Part shown: piece by piece, positions 25,742 to 33,886 of the stretch
Layout of the letters: each line of letters starts with the position of its first letter
Numbering within the stretch: position 1 is the first letter of the stretch
NCBI RefSeq assembly: GCF_900187125.1
Contig: NZ_LT906468.1
Coordinates: forward strand, 4,588,001-4,652,000
Direction: 5' to 3'
Origin: Sphingobacterium mizutaii
GTDB taxonomy: Bacteria > Bacteroidota > Bacteroidia > Sphingobacteriales > Sphingobacteriaceae
DNA: 64,000 nt
Notes under the pieces: model-generated
What the model was told of the DNA's origin: nothing
Database searches by the model: none
Seen by the model: only the letters and a program-made list of their open reading frames with translations
Position numbers and translations under genes: made by a program

Positions 25742-26785
25742 TTATTTTGGTAAATTAAGCATTACACCCATGGAAAGCATCTGGTTCCATTGCACCTTGT
25801 TGTCCAGAGCAGAATCGTATAAAATAACTCCACCTAGCGCTACATTGATCAATGAGGTCACTTTAGCCGTCAAGGTTGCATCCAAACGGTGTGTTGGATC
25901 GGTAATGTCTTCATAGTCTGCAAACAGGTTGTAACGTGCTTTTAAATGCAAGTTTTTAGAAAGGTTTCTATCCAAGTTTGCGGTTAACTGAAAAGCCAGC
26001 TCATTATTGAAGTTCTTGCCTTCCTCAACACCGAACATCGGACCAGTTCCCTTGGTCACATCATTAGGATCAAAGAACTTTCCGTGTTTTCTATAATAAT
26101 CAAGGGCATTATATGGTTTCAAACGATTATCCAAGATCAAGGTCTGTCTGGCCGTACCTGTACCAAAACGCAAGGAGAAGGTATCATCTGGCTTATACTC
26201 CAAACCGAATGATTCCGTAAAGTAACCCGGAGCCATAAAAGATGATTTCAAGCCCGTGATCACCTCTTCCCCATCCACCATCGCATAATGGAATGAATTG
26301 TCAAACTGGGTCTCATAGGTTAGGGATAAATAGACCGCCCATGATTTCGTCAATTTATAAGCCAGCTTGTTATCCCAGAATATACGGTCATTGTTTGGCT
26401 TCGCCAACTGGCCTTCGTTCTTCACTTTACCATATTTCAGGTCCACCTCCGAAACAAAGTTGAAGTTGTTCCTGTTGAATTCAGATTTATGCCAAAGGAT
26501 ACCACCTACAGCAAATGAATTCAGACCACCCAGTTTCCAGTTGTCGGAGAAAGCCGCTTGGTTGAAGTTAACCCCTAGTTTGGTCCAATGTTTCCAATAA
26601 TTGACCTGTAGGTCCAATTTTGGAATCGGGACATTAATATTTTTGATACCTAGTGCTTTTCCATCCGTTTCAGGAGAAATACTGCTGTCTGGCTTTACGC
26701 GTAGCTCGCGCAAATCCTGAGCATGAACCATGCTGATTCCGAAAATAAAAATGAAAACAGGTAATAGGTAAAGTTTTATATTCAT
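25742..26785 (-). CDS. DUF3078 outer-membrane protein
   Basis: A 347-residue protein with signal peptide (MNIKLYLLPVFIFIFGIS, cleavage after HAQ). The rest consists of alternating beta strands suggesting an outer-membrane barrel. The DUF3078 hallmark is seen near residue 75: VNFNQAAFSDNWKLGGLNSF. The function of the family is unknown; it is common in Bacteroidota. It starts one base after the upstream gene's stop and ends five bases before the amidase ATG, so the three genes are one operon. Confidence 0.88.
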   Translation of the reverse strand: MNIKLYLLPVFIFIFGISMVHAQDLRELRVKPDSSISPETDGKALGIKNINVPIPKLDLQVNYWKHWTKLGVNFNQAAFSDNWKLGGLNSFAVGGILWHKSEFNRNNFNFVSEVDLKYGKVKNEGQLAKPNNDRIFWDNKLAYKLTKSWAVYLSLTYETQFDNSFHYAMVDGEEVITGLKSSFMAPGYFTESFGLEYKPDDTFSLRFGTGTARQTLILDNRLKPYNALDYYRKHGKFFDPNDVTKGTGPMFGVEEGKNFNNELAFQLTANLDRNLSKNLHLKARYNLFADYEDITDPTHRLDATLTAKVTSLINVALGGVILYDSALDNKVQWNQMLSMGVMLNLPK

Positions 26786-26786
26786 G

Positions 26787-27548
26787 TTAATTTTCTTTTT
26801 TTACGTCTAATTGAATATCTGGCAATTCTCGCAAAGGTCGTAAATTTGGGTGTAGTTTGAACACTTCGTATTTACTTTTTATATATTTTACCATCTGATA
26901 GTAGTTGGAGGTCGAAACAAACTCGTACGATGGCCTAAATAATTGCATAAAAGCCTTCAATTCATCTCCTTCCAAACCCACCAGACTGTTGACCAATTCC
27001 GGAGTAAAATTAAAGTCTATAATGTTTTCTTCATGGAGTTTCCCGATAAACTGGGTAAACCTCCGCGCGTCTTTCCCCTCCTTGCTGATCAATCCATAGA
27101 GCGAATTAATATTCAATCCTGCCCCTGTCATGCCCACCGAAAACAAATCGCCAGGCTTAGCTAACTCAAAAGCCTTGCCATAATCTCTTTTTATCTCATT
27201 TAAAACGTCATCTGGGTTCTTGCGCCCGACCACCGTAACGGTTTCGATATTAGCTATGTTCTCCTTCAGGTTAACGATCAGCGCACCTTGGTTGTTCACC
27301 ACGATCGTATCGCTGAAGTAGCCCATCTTTTTGAACACAATGACATCCCCATTTTTTACAGGAGTCTTAAATTCGCCTCTGGCATCGTTGTAAATGTACT
27401 TCTGGGTGTTTAGGTTCCTGATTTGCACTTCTCCAAGCCTGCGCTTGCTATCCTTGTCATACACGATACCTTCCAAGCTCTGTTGCGCATACAGCAAAGC
27501 CGGAGAAAGTAAAGAACATAATATAAAAATACGGACAAGAATTTTCAC
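26787..27548 (-). CDS. Carboxypeptidase-like regulatory domain protein, exported
   Basis: A 253-residue protein. It starts at a GTG (27546-27548); no in-frame ATG lies between this codon and the upstream stop, and the GTG directly precedes a good signal peptide (KILVRIFILCSLLSPALLYA). Residues 22-100 form a CarboxypepD_reg-like beta-sandwich (LEGIVYDKDSKRRLGEVQI). The remaining part is a helical domain seen with it in Bacteroidota envelope proteins. Likely periplasmic or outer-membrane associated, exact role unknown. It leads the operon with DUF3078 and the amidase. Confidence 0.82.
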   Translation of the reverse strand: MKILVRIFILCSLLSPALLYAQQSLEGIVYDKDSKRRLGEVQIRNLNTQKYIYNDARGEFKTPVKNGDVIVFKKMGYFSDTIVVNNQGALIVNLKENIANIETVTVVGRKNPDDVLNEIKRDYGKAFELAKPGDLFSVGMTGAGLNINSLYGLISKEGKDARRFTQFIGKLHEENIIDFNFTPELVNSLVGLEGDELKAFMQLFRPSYEFVSTSNYYQMVKYIKSKYEVFKLHPNLRPLRELPDIQLDVKKEN

Positions 27549-27614
27549 TCCTATAAAACTACGTCTTAGAAGAATAGCTTGCTAATATTTAACATCTTTT
27601 AATGGGGCTTGTAA

Positions 27615-28457
27615 CTATTTTGATACGACCAATAACTGCCCAACGGTTACAGCATCGGTGCTCAATCCATTCAATTGCTTGATGGTTTCTACAGTTACAT
27701 TATATTTCCTGGCAATGGAATACATGGTGTCGGTCGCTTTTACCTCATAGATCAGCATAGCGACAGGTTTCTTGATTTCCTCAACCGGAACTTGTGGTTC
27801 TTCGACTTCCTTCTCTTCGATCACCTCTTCCACCTTCTCCACACGAGCTATGACTTCTACCGGCGCTTCCGCCCTATCATACTGCTGCAGGTTATAACGT
27901 TCGATCAGGTCGATCAATAGCTCAGGATACCTTGGGTTGGTCGCATAGCCGGCTGCCTTCAAGCCTTTCGCCCAGCCTTTATAATCATCCTTCCTTAAAG
28001 TGAAAAGGTTCTCGTAACGCTTGCGAAGAAGAAATTGAGAGTGATCGCGGAAAGATTGCTCCGGATCGTTGTAAACCCTGAAACAGTCGTTGTTGCTGTC
28101 ATCAGGGCGATTGACTGATTTCCCGCTCCAGCTACCGCCACATTTGATCCCAAAGTGGTTGTTGGCTCGGGTAGCCAGGTAACTGTTTCCATTTCCGGAC
28201 TCCAATAAGGCTTGCGCTAATTTGATACTCGCAGGAATACCATATTTGTTCATTTCCTCAATGGCGATCCCTTTGTAGCGATCGATGTAATTCAGTCCGC
28301 TGGTCGAAGTTCCTTTGTTGCTAGAAGATGAAGAGCTGGAATTGTTAACGGAGCTATTGGGCCTACCGTTCGGATTCTTCAGGGTAGTGTTTCTTTTAGT
28401 TCCACACGAAACAAAAAATAAGGCCAATATTAAACTGGCCAATAAAAACTTCTTCAT
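27615..28457 (-). CDS. Glucosaminidase (GH73) lipoprotein with LysM domain
   Basis: The ATG at 28457 gives 280 residues (TTG at 28469 rejected). A lipobox (LFFVSCGT) is followed by an Asn/Ser-rich linker. The GH73 glucosaminidase domain covers about residues 50-190 (QALLESGNGNSYLATRANNH with the catalytic Glu, then FGIKCGG). A Glu-rich spacer (VEKVEEVIEEKEVEEPQ) precedes one C-terminal LysM domain (TMYSIARKYNVTVETIKQLN). It hydrolyses the murein glycan strand and is anchored in the envelope. It lies directly downstream of a second GH73 gene. Confidence 0.92.
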   Translation of the reverse strand: MKKFLLASLILALFFVSCGTKRNTTLKNPNGRPNSSVNNSSSSSSSNKGTSTSGLNYIDRYKGIAIEEMNKYGIPASIKLAQALLESGNGNSYLATRANNHFGIKCGGSWSGKSVNRPDDSNNDCFRVYNDPEQSFRDHSQFLLRKRYENLFTLRKDDYKGWAKGLKAAGYATNPRYPELLIDLIERYNLQQYDRAEAPVEVIARVEKVEEVIEEKEVEEPQVPVEEIKKPVAMLIYEVKATDTMYSIARKYNVTVETIKQLNGLSTDAVTVGQLLVVSK

Positions 28458-28475
28458 CTTATCTGACAAATGCGC

Positions 28476-28982
28476 TTAATTAAGATTAATTTTTTCGTCG
28501 TACTTTTCAAGGTCATAGGTATCGATGGTTGAGATTACTTTTCTCGACCAATCACCAGTCTCTGAATACCCAGATCTAGCAATTCCCTTCACCCATCCTT
28601 TATAGTCTTCTGAATTGTGTTTGTCGAACAGTGGCTGCGTCGCCTTTCTTCTTTGGAGAAGTCCTACGAAATCACGGTAAGAATCCAACACGGAACCGTA
28701 TCCTTTGTAAGCAGAACGGATCTTTTTGCTGTTATTCTTCCCTTTGATTCCAAAGTGGTTGTTCAAATAGCGAGCAATTCTACTGTTGCCATAGGCACTT
28801 TCATGAATTGCTACTGCTAAAATTACAGAGGCCGGAACCCCTGTTTCACGCATTAGCGTTTGAGCTGCTGGACTGTGTTTCTCAATGTACGACTTGGTCG
28901 TAAAATCTTGAGCGTAAAGTCCTAAAGTTGAAAGAGTGATAAGTATACATACCACAAAAATCTTTCTACAATATTCTAGCAT
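28476..28982 (-). CDS. Glucosaminidase (GH73) domain protein
   Basis: A 168-residue exported protein: signal peptide (KIFVVCILITLSTLGLYA), then a minimal GH73 domain (VAIHESAYGNSRIARYLNNH with the catalytic Glu, FGIKGKN, YRDFVGLLQRR). There is no LysM or lipobox, unlike its downstream paralogue. The two genes are 18 bases apart and form an operon of murein hydrolases, probably from a tandem duplication. Confidence 0.9.
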   Translation of the reverse strand: MLEYCRKIFVVCILITLSTLGLYAQDFTTKSYIEKHSPAAQTLMRETGVPASVILAVAIHESAYGNSRIARYLNNHFGIKGKNNSKKIRSAYKGYGSVLDSYRDFVGLLQRRKATQPLFDKHNSEDYKGWVKGIARSGYSETGDWSRKVISTIDTYDLEKYDEKINLN

Positions 28983-29003
28983 AAAACTTGTTTTAGTTTA
29001 ACA

Positions 29004-29639
29004 CTACTTTTTGCGTAGCACAAAAAGCCCATCTCTAATCGGCAGAATAAGTTTTTCAACTCGTTTATCCTCTGCCAAGGTTTGATTTAATTCTATTACT
29101 TGCTGTGTTTGCTTGTCGGGGTTCTCGTCAAAAACCTTGCCTTTCCATAACACATTATCAACTAAGATCACCCCTCCGGGTCTCACTCGGTCGATCAATG
29201 CATTGAAGTAGTACAGGTTTCTTTTTTTATCGGCATCAATGAACACCAAATCAAAAGTCCCTTCAATGCTTGGGATTACCTCTGCTGCATCGCCGATATG
29301 ATATCTGATCTGACTGGCATAAGGCGATTCATCAAAATAAGACTGAACCCGCTCTTGTTGTTCCTCATTGATATCAATGCTATGCAAAACACCCTCATCT
29401 TCCAATCCCTCTGCTAAACACAGGGTAGCATATCCTGTAAAAGTCCCAATTTCCAAAGCCAACCTTGGATGTACCATCTTGCTTATCATCGACAAGACTC
29501 TCCCTTGGTAATGCCCCGACAACATGTGCGGCATCGTCTCCTTCAGATAGGTCTCTCTATTGACCTTTTTTAACAACGAATTTTCCTCGTCCGTAGTATC
29601 TTCCAGATAGCTGTTTAATGGATTAGACTCTTCAAACAT
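29004..29639 (-). CDS. O-methyltransferase (catechol-type, class I SAM)
   Basis: The ATG at 29639 gives 211 residues (TTG at 29648 rejected). Methyltransf_3 family: SAM-binding motif EIGTFTGYATL, acidic loop HSIDINEEQ, metal-binding DADKKRN and NVLWKG. It transfers a methyl group from SAM to a hydroxyl of a small molecule, with a divalent metal; the substrate is unknown. The -7 element TATCTTTG ends only 6 bases before the ATG, so the mRNA may be leaderless. It reads in the same direction as the murein hydrolases. Confidence 0.9.
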   Translation of the reverse strand: MFEESNPLNSYLEDTTDEENSLLKKVNRETYLKETMPHMLSGHYQGRVLSMISKMVHPRLALEIGTFTGYATLCLAEGLEDEGVLHSIDINEEQQERVQSYFDESPYASQIRYHIGDAAEVIPSIEGTFDLVFIDADKKRNLYYFNALIDRVRPGGVILVDNVLWKGKVFDENPDKQTQQVIELNQTLAEDKRVEKLILPIRDGLFVLRKK

Positions 29640-29645
29640 ACTGCG

Positions 29646-29653
29646 CAAAGATA
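29646..29653 (-). promoter_or_regulatory. Predicted -7 element (TATCTTTG) of the O-methyltransferase
   Basis: Exact TAnnTTTG match on the minus strand, with a TTG 17 bases upstream that may be the -33 element. It ends 6 bases before the ATG at 29639, so transcription would begin at or next to the start codon. Confidence 0.5.
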
Positions 29654-29898
29654 AATATTAGCCGTGCATCCAACCAAGAGATATTTTACAAATAGATGAT
29701 TATCAATAATTTAGTTCGTAACAGTAGGTAAGTCAAACAGCATTTAAAGCCTTTAAACGCAACTCATAAAAAGTGAAATTTTTAAACTTTTATTTAAATT
29801 ACGTCAGAATTTTGACCTTTTAGGCTGCGGCCATTTTTACCCAGACTCCTGTAATTCAATAATTTTTTTTGGACATACAAGTTGCTCTTGATATGAGC

Positions 29899-29954
29899 TT
29901 GGTTTCATTCGAGACACATTCGGAATTTTCCGAATATGTCTCGAATGAAACCAA
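29899..29954. repeat. Palindromic intergenic repeat, copy 2
   Basis: A 56-base hairpin. The core at 29907-29946 differs from copy 3 at one of 40 positions. Outer arms TTGGTTTC and GAAACCAA extend the stem. There is a single C-A mismatch in a 27-bp stem and a TT loop. AGTAAAAG follows directly at 29955. No long T-tract follows, so it is not a simple intrinsic terminator. Confidence 0.85.
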
Positions 29955-30052
29955 AGTAAAAGCAGTAAAATGGTTGGAGAAAATTTGATGAATTTGAACG
30001 TGGAAAAATGAAAATGCAATGGGTTTTAGATTCCTTCGAAAATAAATAAAAA

Positions 30053-30080
30053 AAGGCCTGGATATTTCTATCCAGGCCTT
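30053..30080 (-). terminator. folE terminator
   Basis: AAGGCCTGGATA and TATCCAGGCCTT form a perfect 12-bp stem with a 4-base loop; on the minus strand it is followed by TTTTTTTATTTATT. It lies 19 bases after the folE stop. Confidence 0.93.
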
Positions 30081-30098
30081 AAATTATCATTAAATCTT

Positions 30099-30731
30099 TT
30101 ATCCTAAAGAAGCGGTAATCAGTCTTAGGAATTCCGATCGGGTTACATCGTTTTGGAATGCACCGGTAAATGCCGAAGTGGTGGTTACAGAATTTTGTTT
30201 CTGCACTCCGCGCATCGCCATACACATATGCTTACACTCGATCACCACCGCAACGCCGGCAGGCTTAAGCGTTTCTTGGATACAATCACGGATTTCGTTG
30301 GTCAACCTTTCCTGTACTTGGAGTCTTCTTGCGAAAACATCCACCACACGAGGGATTTTGCTCAATCCGACGATATGCCCGTTAGGAATATAGGCGATAT
30401 GCGCTTTTCCGAAGAAAGGTAGCATGTGGTGCTCACACATAGAATATACTTCTATGTCCTTTACAACCACCATTTGGCTGTATTCTTCTTCGAACATTGC
30501 ACCGCGCAATAGCTCAGCAGCATCCACATCATAGCCGTGGGTTAAAAACTGAAGGGCTTTTGCTACGCGTTCTGGGGTTTTGATCAAACCCTCACGACTT
30601 GGGTCTTCGCCAATGGCCTGAAGAATATCTGTATAATGTTCTGCAATACGTTCAACATTCTTTTCGTTGTATTGGTCGATCTTTAAATAACCGTCCTGCT
30701 CTTCTTCTTCAAACTGTTGAAATTTGCTCAT
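30099..30731 (-). CDS. folE: GTP cyclohydrolase I (type IA)
   Basis: A 210-residue enzyme converting GTP to 7,8-dihydroneopterin triphosphate, the first step of folate (and queuosine/pterin) synthesis. The zinc and active-site motifs are all present: MCEHHMLPFFG, KIPRVVDVFARRLQVQERLT and ECKHMCMAMRG. Length matches the family. It lies 23 bases downstream of the QueD/PTPS-like gene and is co-transcribed with it, so both use the same pterin intermediate. A strong terminator follows. Confidence 0.97.
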   Translation of the reverse strand: MSKFQQFEEEEQDGYLKIDQYNEKNVERIAEHYTDILQAIGEDPSREGLIKTPERVAKALQFLTHGYDVDAAELLRGAMFEEEYSQMVVVKDIEVYSMCEHHMLPFFGKAHIAYIPNGHIVGLSKIPRVVDVFARRLQVQERLTNEIRDCIQETLKPAGVAVVIECKHMCMAMRGVQKQNSVTTTSAFTGAFQNDVTRSEFLRLITASLG

Positions 30732-30754
30732 TCTAAGTACTTTTTTTAGGTGAA

Positions 30755-31168
30755 TTATTCGCCGAAATACTCGACATAATTATTTTCGGTTTCATGAAGT
30801 CTGACTGCATGTAAAAAGACTTTCTCTTTTGCAAAGAAAGGCTTCAGGATATGGAAGATTTCCATGGCAATTACCTCGGTAGAGGCCATCTTTCCTTGCA
30901 TGAAATCAACATCCAGGTTGACGTTTTTATGGTCTAGCTTATCGATAACCTCTCTGGTGATAATATCTTTCATCAACTTCAGGTCGATCAAGAAACCCGT
31001 TTCAGGGTTGACCAGGCCTTTTACGGTCACAAATAGGTCATAGTTATGACCATGCCAGTTTGGGTTTGAGCAATTACCGAAAACACGTTCATTCTCCTCC
31101 AATGACCAGTCTTCACGATAGAGCTTGTGGGCAGCATTAAAGCGTTCGCGTCGTGTTATATAAATCAT
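30755..31168 (-). CDS. queD: 6-carboxytetrahydropterin synthase / PTPS family (QueD-like)
   Basis: A 137-residue enzyme of the 6-pyruvoyl-tetrahydropterin synthase fold. Zinc-binding histidines are seen in NAAHKL and WHGHNY, the catalytic Cys in FGNCSNP, and the substrate-binding Glu in LHETENN. It acts on dihydroneopterin triphosphate, the FolE product, consistent with the adjacent folE. QueD (queuosine) is the usual bacterial role, but PTPS activity cannot be excluded from sequence alone. Divergent from mqnB. Confidence 0.88.
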   Translation of the reverse strand: MIYITRRERFNAAHKLYREDWSLEENERVFGNCSNPNWHGHNYDLFVTVKGLVNPETGFLIDLKLMKDIITREVIDKLDHKNVNLDVDFMQGKMASTEVIAMEIFHILKPFFAKEKVFLHAVRLHETENNYVEYFGE

Positions 31169-31219
31169 AATGACAAAGATAAAGTAAATTAACGTAAATT
31201 AGTACTTTGAGCCACATAT

Positions 31220-31861
31220 ATGAAAACTCTTGTAGTAGCAGCAACGGAACTAGAAATAGCCGCATCCATCCCCACTTTTATTGAAACTAAGACAGATTAT
31301 TTGGTAACCGGTGTGGGCATGGTTGCCACGGCCTTTGCCTTGGGTCAATACCTACAGGGAAAATCCTACGACCTGCTGGTCAATGTGGGTATTTCGGGCA
31401 CCTTCAATCCCTACCATAAGTTAGGAGCTTTGTTAAAGATCAAAACCGACCGTGTATTTGAGTTCGGTGCGGAGAATGACCAAGATTTTATCCCGATCGA
31501 TAGCCTTGGCTTTGGCAATTCGGTCTTTGTAGAAAGCCTTCCGGAGACTGCTCTGCCGGCGGAGTTTTATGAAATCCCCTATGTGGATGCCATTACGGTG
31601 AACAAGGTACACGGCGCTGATAACAGCATTGACCGGATCAAAAAAGAGCATGGACTGAACCTGTTGGAAAGCATGGAAGGGGCTGCATTTTTCTATGCAG
31701 CGAATAAATTAAGGCTTCCTTGTGTCCAAGTAAGGTCAATTTCCAACTTGGTGGAAAAGAGAAATGTAGAAAATTGGAACATCCCTTTAGCGTTAAATGA
31801 GCTGAATTCTTGGCTACAGCGCTTTCTAATTGCTCTACAAGATCAAAAACCCCTTTTGTAA
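31220..31861 (+). CDS. mqnB: Futalosine hydrolase
   Basis: A 213-residue nucleosidase of the MTA/SAH-nucleosidase fold. VGVGMVATAFALG-type and NVGISGTF motifs lie in the N-terminal half; LLESMEGAAFFYA and QVRSISNLV in the C-terminal half match the MqnB subgroup. It releases hypoxanthine from futalosine in the alternative menaquinone pathway. No other mqn gene is in the window. It is single, divergent from the queD-like gene. Confidence 0.9.
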   Translation: MKTLVVAATELEIAASIPTFIETKTDYLVTGVGMVATAFALGQYLQGKSYDLLVNVGISGTFNPYHKLGALLKIKTDRVFEFGAENDQDFIPIDSLGFGNSVFVESLPETALPAEFYEIPYVDAITVNKVHGADNSIDRIKKEHGLNLLESMEGAAFFYAANKLRLPCVQVRSISNLVEKRNVENWNIPLALNELNSWLQRFLIALQDQKPLL

Positions 31862-31929
31862 ATCGATTGTGTAGACCCTTTTACATCGAAAATAGTACAA
31901 TGCCACTACGAAAATTCGAGAAATAATAG

Positions 31930-31937
31930 TATTTTTG
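31930..31937 (+). promoter_or_regulatory. Predicted -7 element (TATTTTTG) of pdhB
   Basis: Exact TAnnTTTG match, 34 bases before the pdhB ATG. Confidence 0.5.
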
Positions 31938-31971
31938 CGTATCTAAACAAAATTCACTATCTGTAATACTG

Positions 31972-32958
31972 ATGAGAGAAATACAATTCAGAGAAGCGCT
32001 TCGTGAAGCGATGAACGAAGAAATGCGTAAAGACGAAACAATCTTTTTAATGGGCGAGGAAGTCGCTGAATATAATGGTGCATATAAAGTAAGTCAAGGG
32101 ATGCTTGATGAGTTTGGTGCAAAACGTGTTATTGACACTCCAATTGCTGAGCTTGGTTTTGCGGGTATCGGCGTGGGTGCCGCGATGAACGGGTTAAAGC
32201 CGATCATTGAATTCATGACTTTCAACTTCTCATTGGTTGCTATTGACCAAGTTATTAACGCTGCGGCAAAGATCCACCAAATGAGCGGTGGTCAATTCTC
32301 TTGTCCGATCGTATTCAGAGGCCCAACCGGTAATGCTGGTCAGTTAGGTGCACAGCACTCCCAAAACTTTGAAAACTGGTATGCAAATACGCCAGGATTG
32401 AAAGTGGTTGTACCTTCAAACCCTTACGATGCTAAAGGATTGTTGAAATCAGCTATCATCGATCCAGATCCAGTTATTTTCATGGAGTCTGAGCAGATGT
32501 ATGGTGATAAAGGTGAGGTTCCTGAAGAAGAGTACTACTTGCCAATCGGAAAAGCAAACGTAGTGAAAGAAGGTACTGCAGTTACGGTGGTTTCATTCGG
32601 TAAGATGGTTCCTCGTGTGGTTATTCCTGCGGTAGAAGAATTGGAAAAAGACGGTGTTAGCGTGGAATTGATCGACTTACGTTCGGTACGTCCTATCGAT
32701 TTCGCTACGATCATCGAATCTGTTAAGAAAACAAATCGTTTAGTAATCGTTGAAGAAGCTTGGCCTTTGGCTTCAATTTCTTCTGAAATTACTTTCCACG
32801 TTCAAAAACATGCTTTCGATTACCTTGATGCTCCAGTAATTCGTGTTACTTCTGCAGACGTTCCTCTAGGATATGCGCCTACATTGGTTGAGGCATCATT
32901 GCCAAGTATTGCGAAAGTAGTAAAAGCGGTTAAAGAAGTTTCTTATATCAAAAAATAA
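31972..32958 (+). CDS. pdhB: Pyruvate dehydrogenase E1 component, beta subunit
   Basis: A 328-residue transketolase-like protein: N-terminal pyrimidine-binding domain (LMGEEVAEYNGAYKVSQGML, DTPIAELGFAGIGVGAAMNG) and C-terminal transketolase_C domain (SVELIDLRSVRPIDFATI). It pairs with an E1 alpha subunit to decarboxylate pyruvate with thiamine diphosphate. No alpha, E2 or E3 gene is nearby, so the complex is encoded at separate sites here. A branched-chain 2-oxoacid dehydrogenase beta subunit is the main alternative. Monocistronic, with its own promoter and terminator. Confidence 0.92.
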   Translation: MREIQFREALREAMNEEMRKDETIFLMGEEVAEYNGAYKVSQGMLDEFGAKRVIDTPIAELGFAGIGVGAAMNGLKPIIEFMTFNFSLVAIDQVINAAAKIHQMSGGQFSCPIVFRGPTGNAGQLGAQHSQNFENWYANTPGLKVVVPSNPYDAKGLLKSAIIDPDPVIFMESEQMYGDKGEVPEEEYYLPIGKANVVKEGTAVTVVSFGKMVPRVVIPAVEELEKDGVSVELIDLRSVRPIDFATIIESVKKTNRLVIVEEAWPLASISSEITFHVQKHAFDYLDAPVIRVTSADVPLGYAPTLVEASLPSIAKVVKAVKEVSYIKK

Positions 32959-32975
32959 GAAATTCAAGATAATGG

Positions 32976-33007
32976 AAGCCCTGGTATGAAAATACCGGGG
33001 CTTTTTG
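32976..33007 (+). terminator. pdhB terminator
   Basis: AAGCCCTGGTAT and ATACCGGGGCTT pair (one T-G) around loop GAAA, followed by TTTG and T residues. Confidence 0.88.
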
Positions 33008-33080
33008 TTTTTGAGTTTCTGCACTGAAAACTTTGAATTCTGCAAAAAAATAGTATTTTTAAAGAACTAAATTCAAAAGA

Positions 33081-33815
33081 ATGAAAAAATTACTGATCCT
33101 TTTCCTACTCTCTTCTGCGGCATTAGTTTCTAAAGCACAGGAAGTTGACTTTACTATGAAGATGCCCTTGAACAAGCCGTTCAAATCCGTTACTACCATG
33201 AAAATGGATATTGATGGTGAACAGAGCATGATCATGGATATCGTAATGAAAAGCACCGTAAATGTCTCTAAATACGAAGATCCTAATTATACCTTCGAAA
33301 ACACCACCGACGCCATCAAAGTCGATATGGATGCTGGAATGATGACCATCAGTTATGATTCTGAGACCCCTTCTGACGATCCAATGGCTGCCATGATGGC
33401 CGCTCAGTTTGAAAAGATGATCGGCAAAAAGATGACCATGATTACCAATAATAAAGGAAAAATGATCACTATGGAGGGAGTTGAAGGCGCGGACAATGCT
33501 TTTGAAAACTTTGCCATGACCACGACCTACCCTGATAAACCGGTAAAACCGGGTGATACCTGGACCTCGGAGTCGACAAACAAAGGGATCAAAACCAAGG
33601 CGGTGAATAAGTACGTTGGTAAAACCGCTGAGGGATACCAAGTGGAGACAACAGGAGAAATGTTCAATGAATCGGAAACCAAGATAGGAACAATGAACAG
33701 CACGTACATTGCAGATCCCGAAACCTTATTTACCAAAACCGCCAACATGAAAATGGAAATGGAGGTTGAAGGTTCTAAAGTAATTTCGGATATCTCCTTG
33801 ACCGTTCTCAAATAA
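33081..33815 (+). CDS. Exported methionine-rich protein, DUF6263-like
   Basis: A 244-residue protein with signal peptide (MKKLLILFLLSSAALVSKAQ). The mature part is a beta-rich domain with PVKPGDTWTSES, recalling the DUF6263 family, but I hold this loosely. Methionine makes up about 10 percent (25 residues by my count), several as MxM motifs (MKM, MIM, MEM). That is unusual for a periplasmic protein. Short single gene ending in a strong bidirectional terminator; function unknown. Confidence 0.75.
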   Translation: MKKLLILFLLSSAALVSKAQEVDFTMKMPLNKPFKSVTTMKMDIDGEQSMIMDIVMKSTVNVSKYEDPNYTFENTTDAIKVDMDAGMMTISYDSETPSDDPMAAMMAAQFEKMIGKKMTMITNNKGKMITMEGVEGADNAFENFAMTTTYPDKPVKPGDTWTSESTNKGIKTKAVNKYVGKTAEGYQVETTGEMFNESETKIGTMNSTYIADPETLFTKTANMKMEMEVEGSKVISDISLTVLK

Positions 33816-33830
33816 GATATGAATACCATT

Positions 33831-33867
33831 AAAAAAGGCCATTTAGCAATGCTAAATGGCCTTTTTT
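33831..33867. terminator. Bidirectional terminator between DUF6263-like gene and gcvH
   Basis: AAAAAAGGCCATTTAGC and GCTAAATGGCCTTTTTT form a perfect 17-bp arm pair with a 3-base loop; T6 on both strands. Confidence 0.94.
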
Positions 33868-33886
33868 AATGTTTTATTGCTAGATA

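Larger units (their letters stand above)
29640..30098. other. 459-bp intergenic region with palindromic repeat and folE terminator
   Basis: Between the folE end and the O-methyltransferase start, both leftward. It holds the promoter above, copy 2 of the palindromic repeat (29899-29954) and the folE terminator. A 60-codon frame across the hairpin (29837-30019) is not credible. The 250 bases nearest the methyltransferase are AT-rich with nothing recognisable. Confidence 0.6.

Noticed and set aside
29837..30019. 60-codon frame on the minus strand
   Set aside because: Runs through the hairpin repeat and a T-rich tract; no ribosome-binding site or protein signature.
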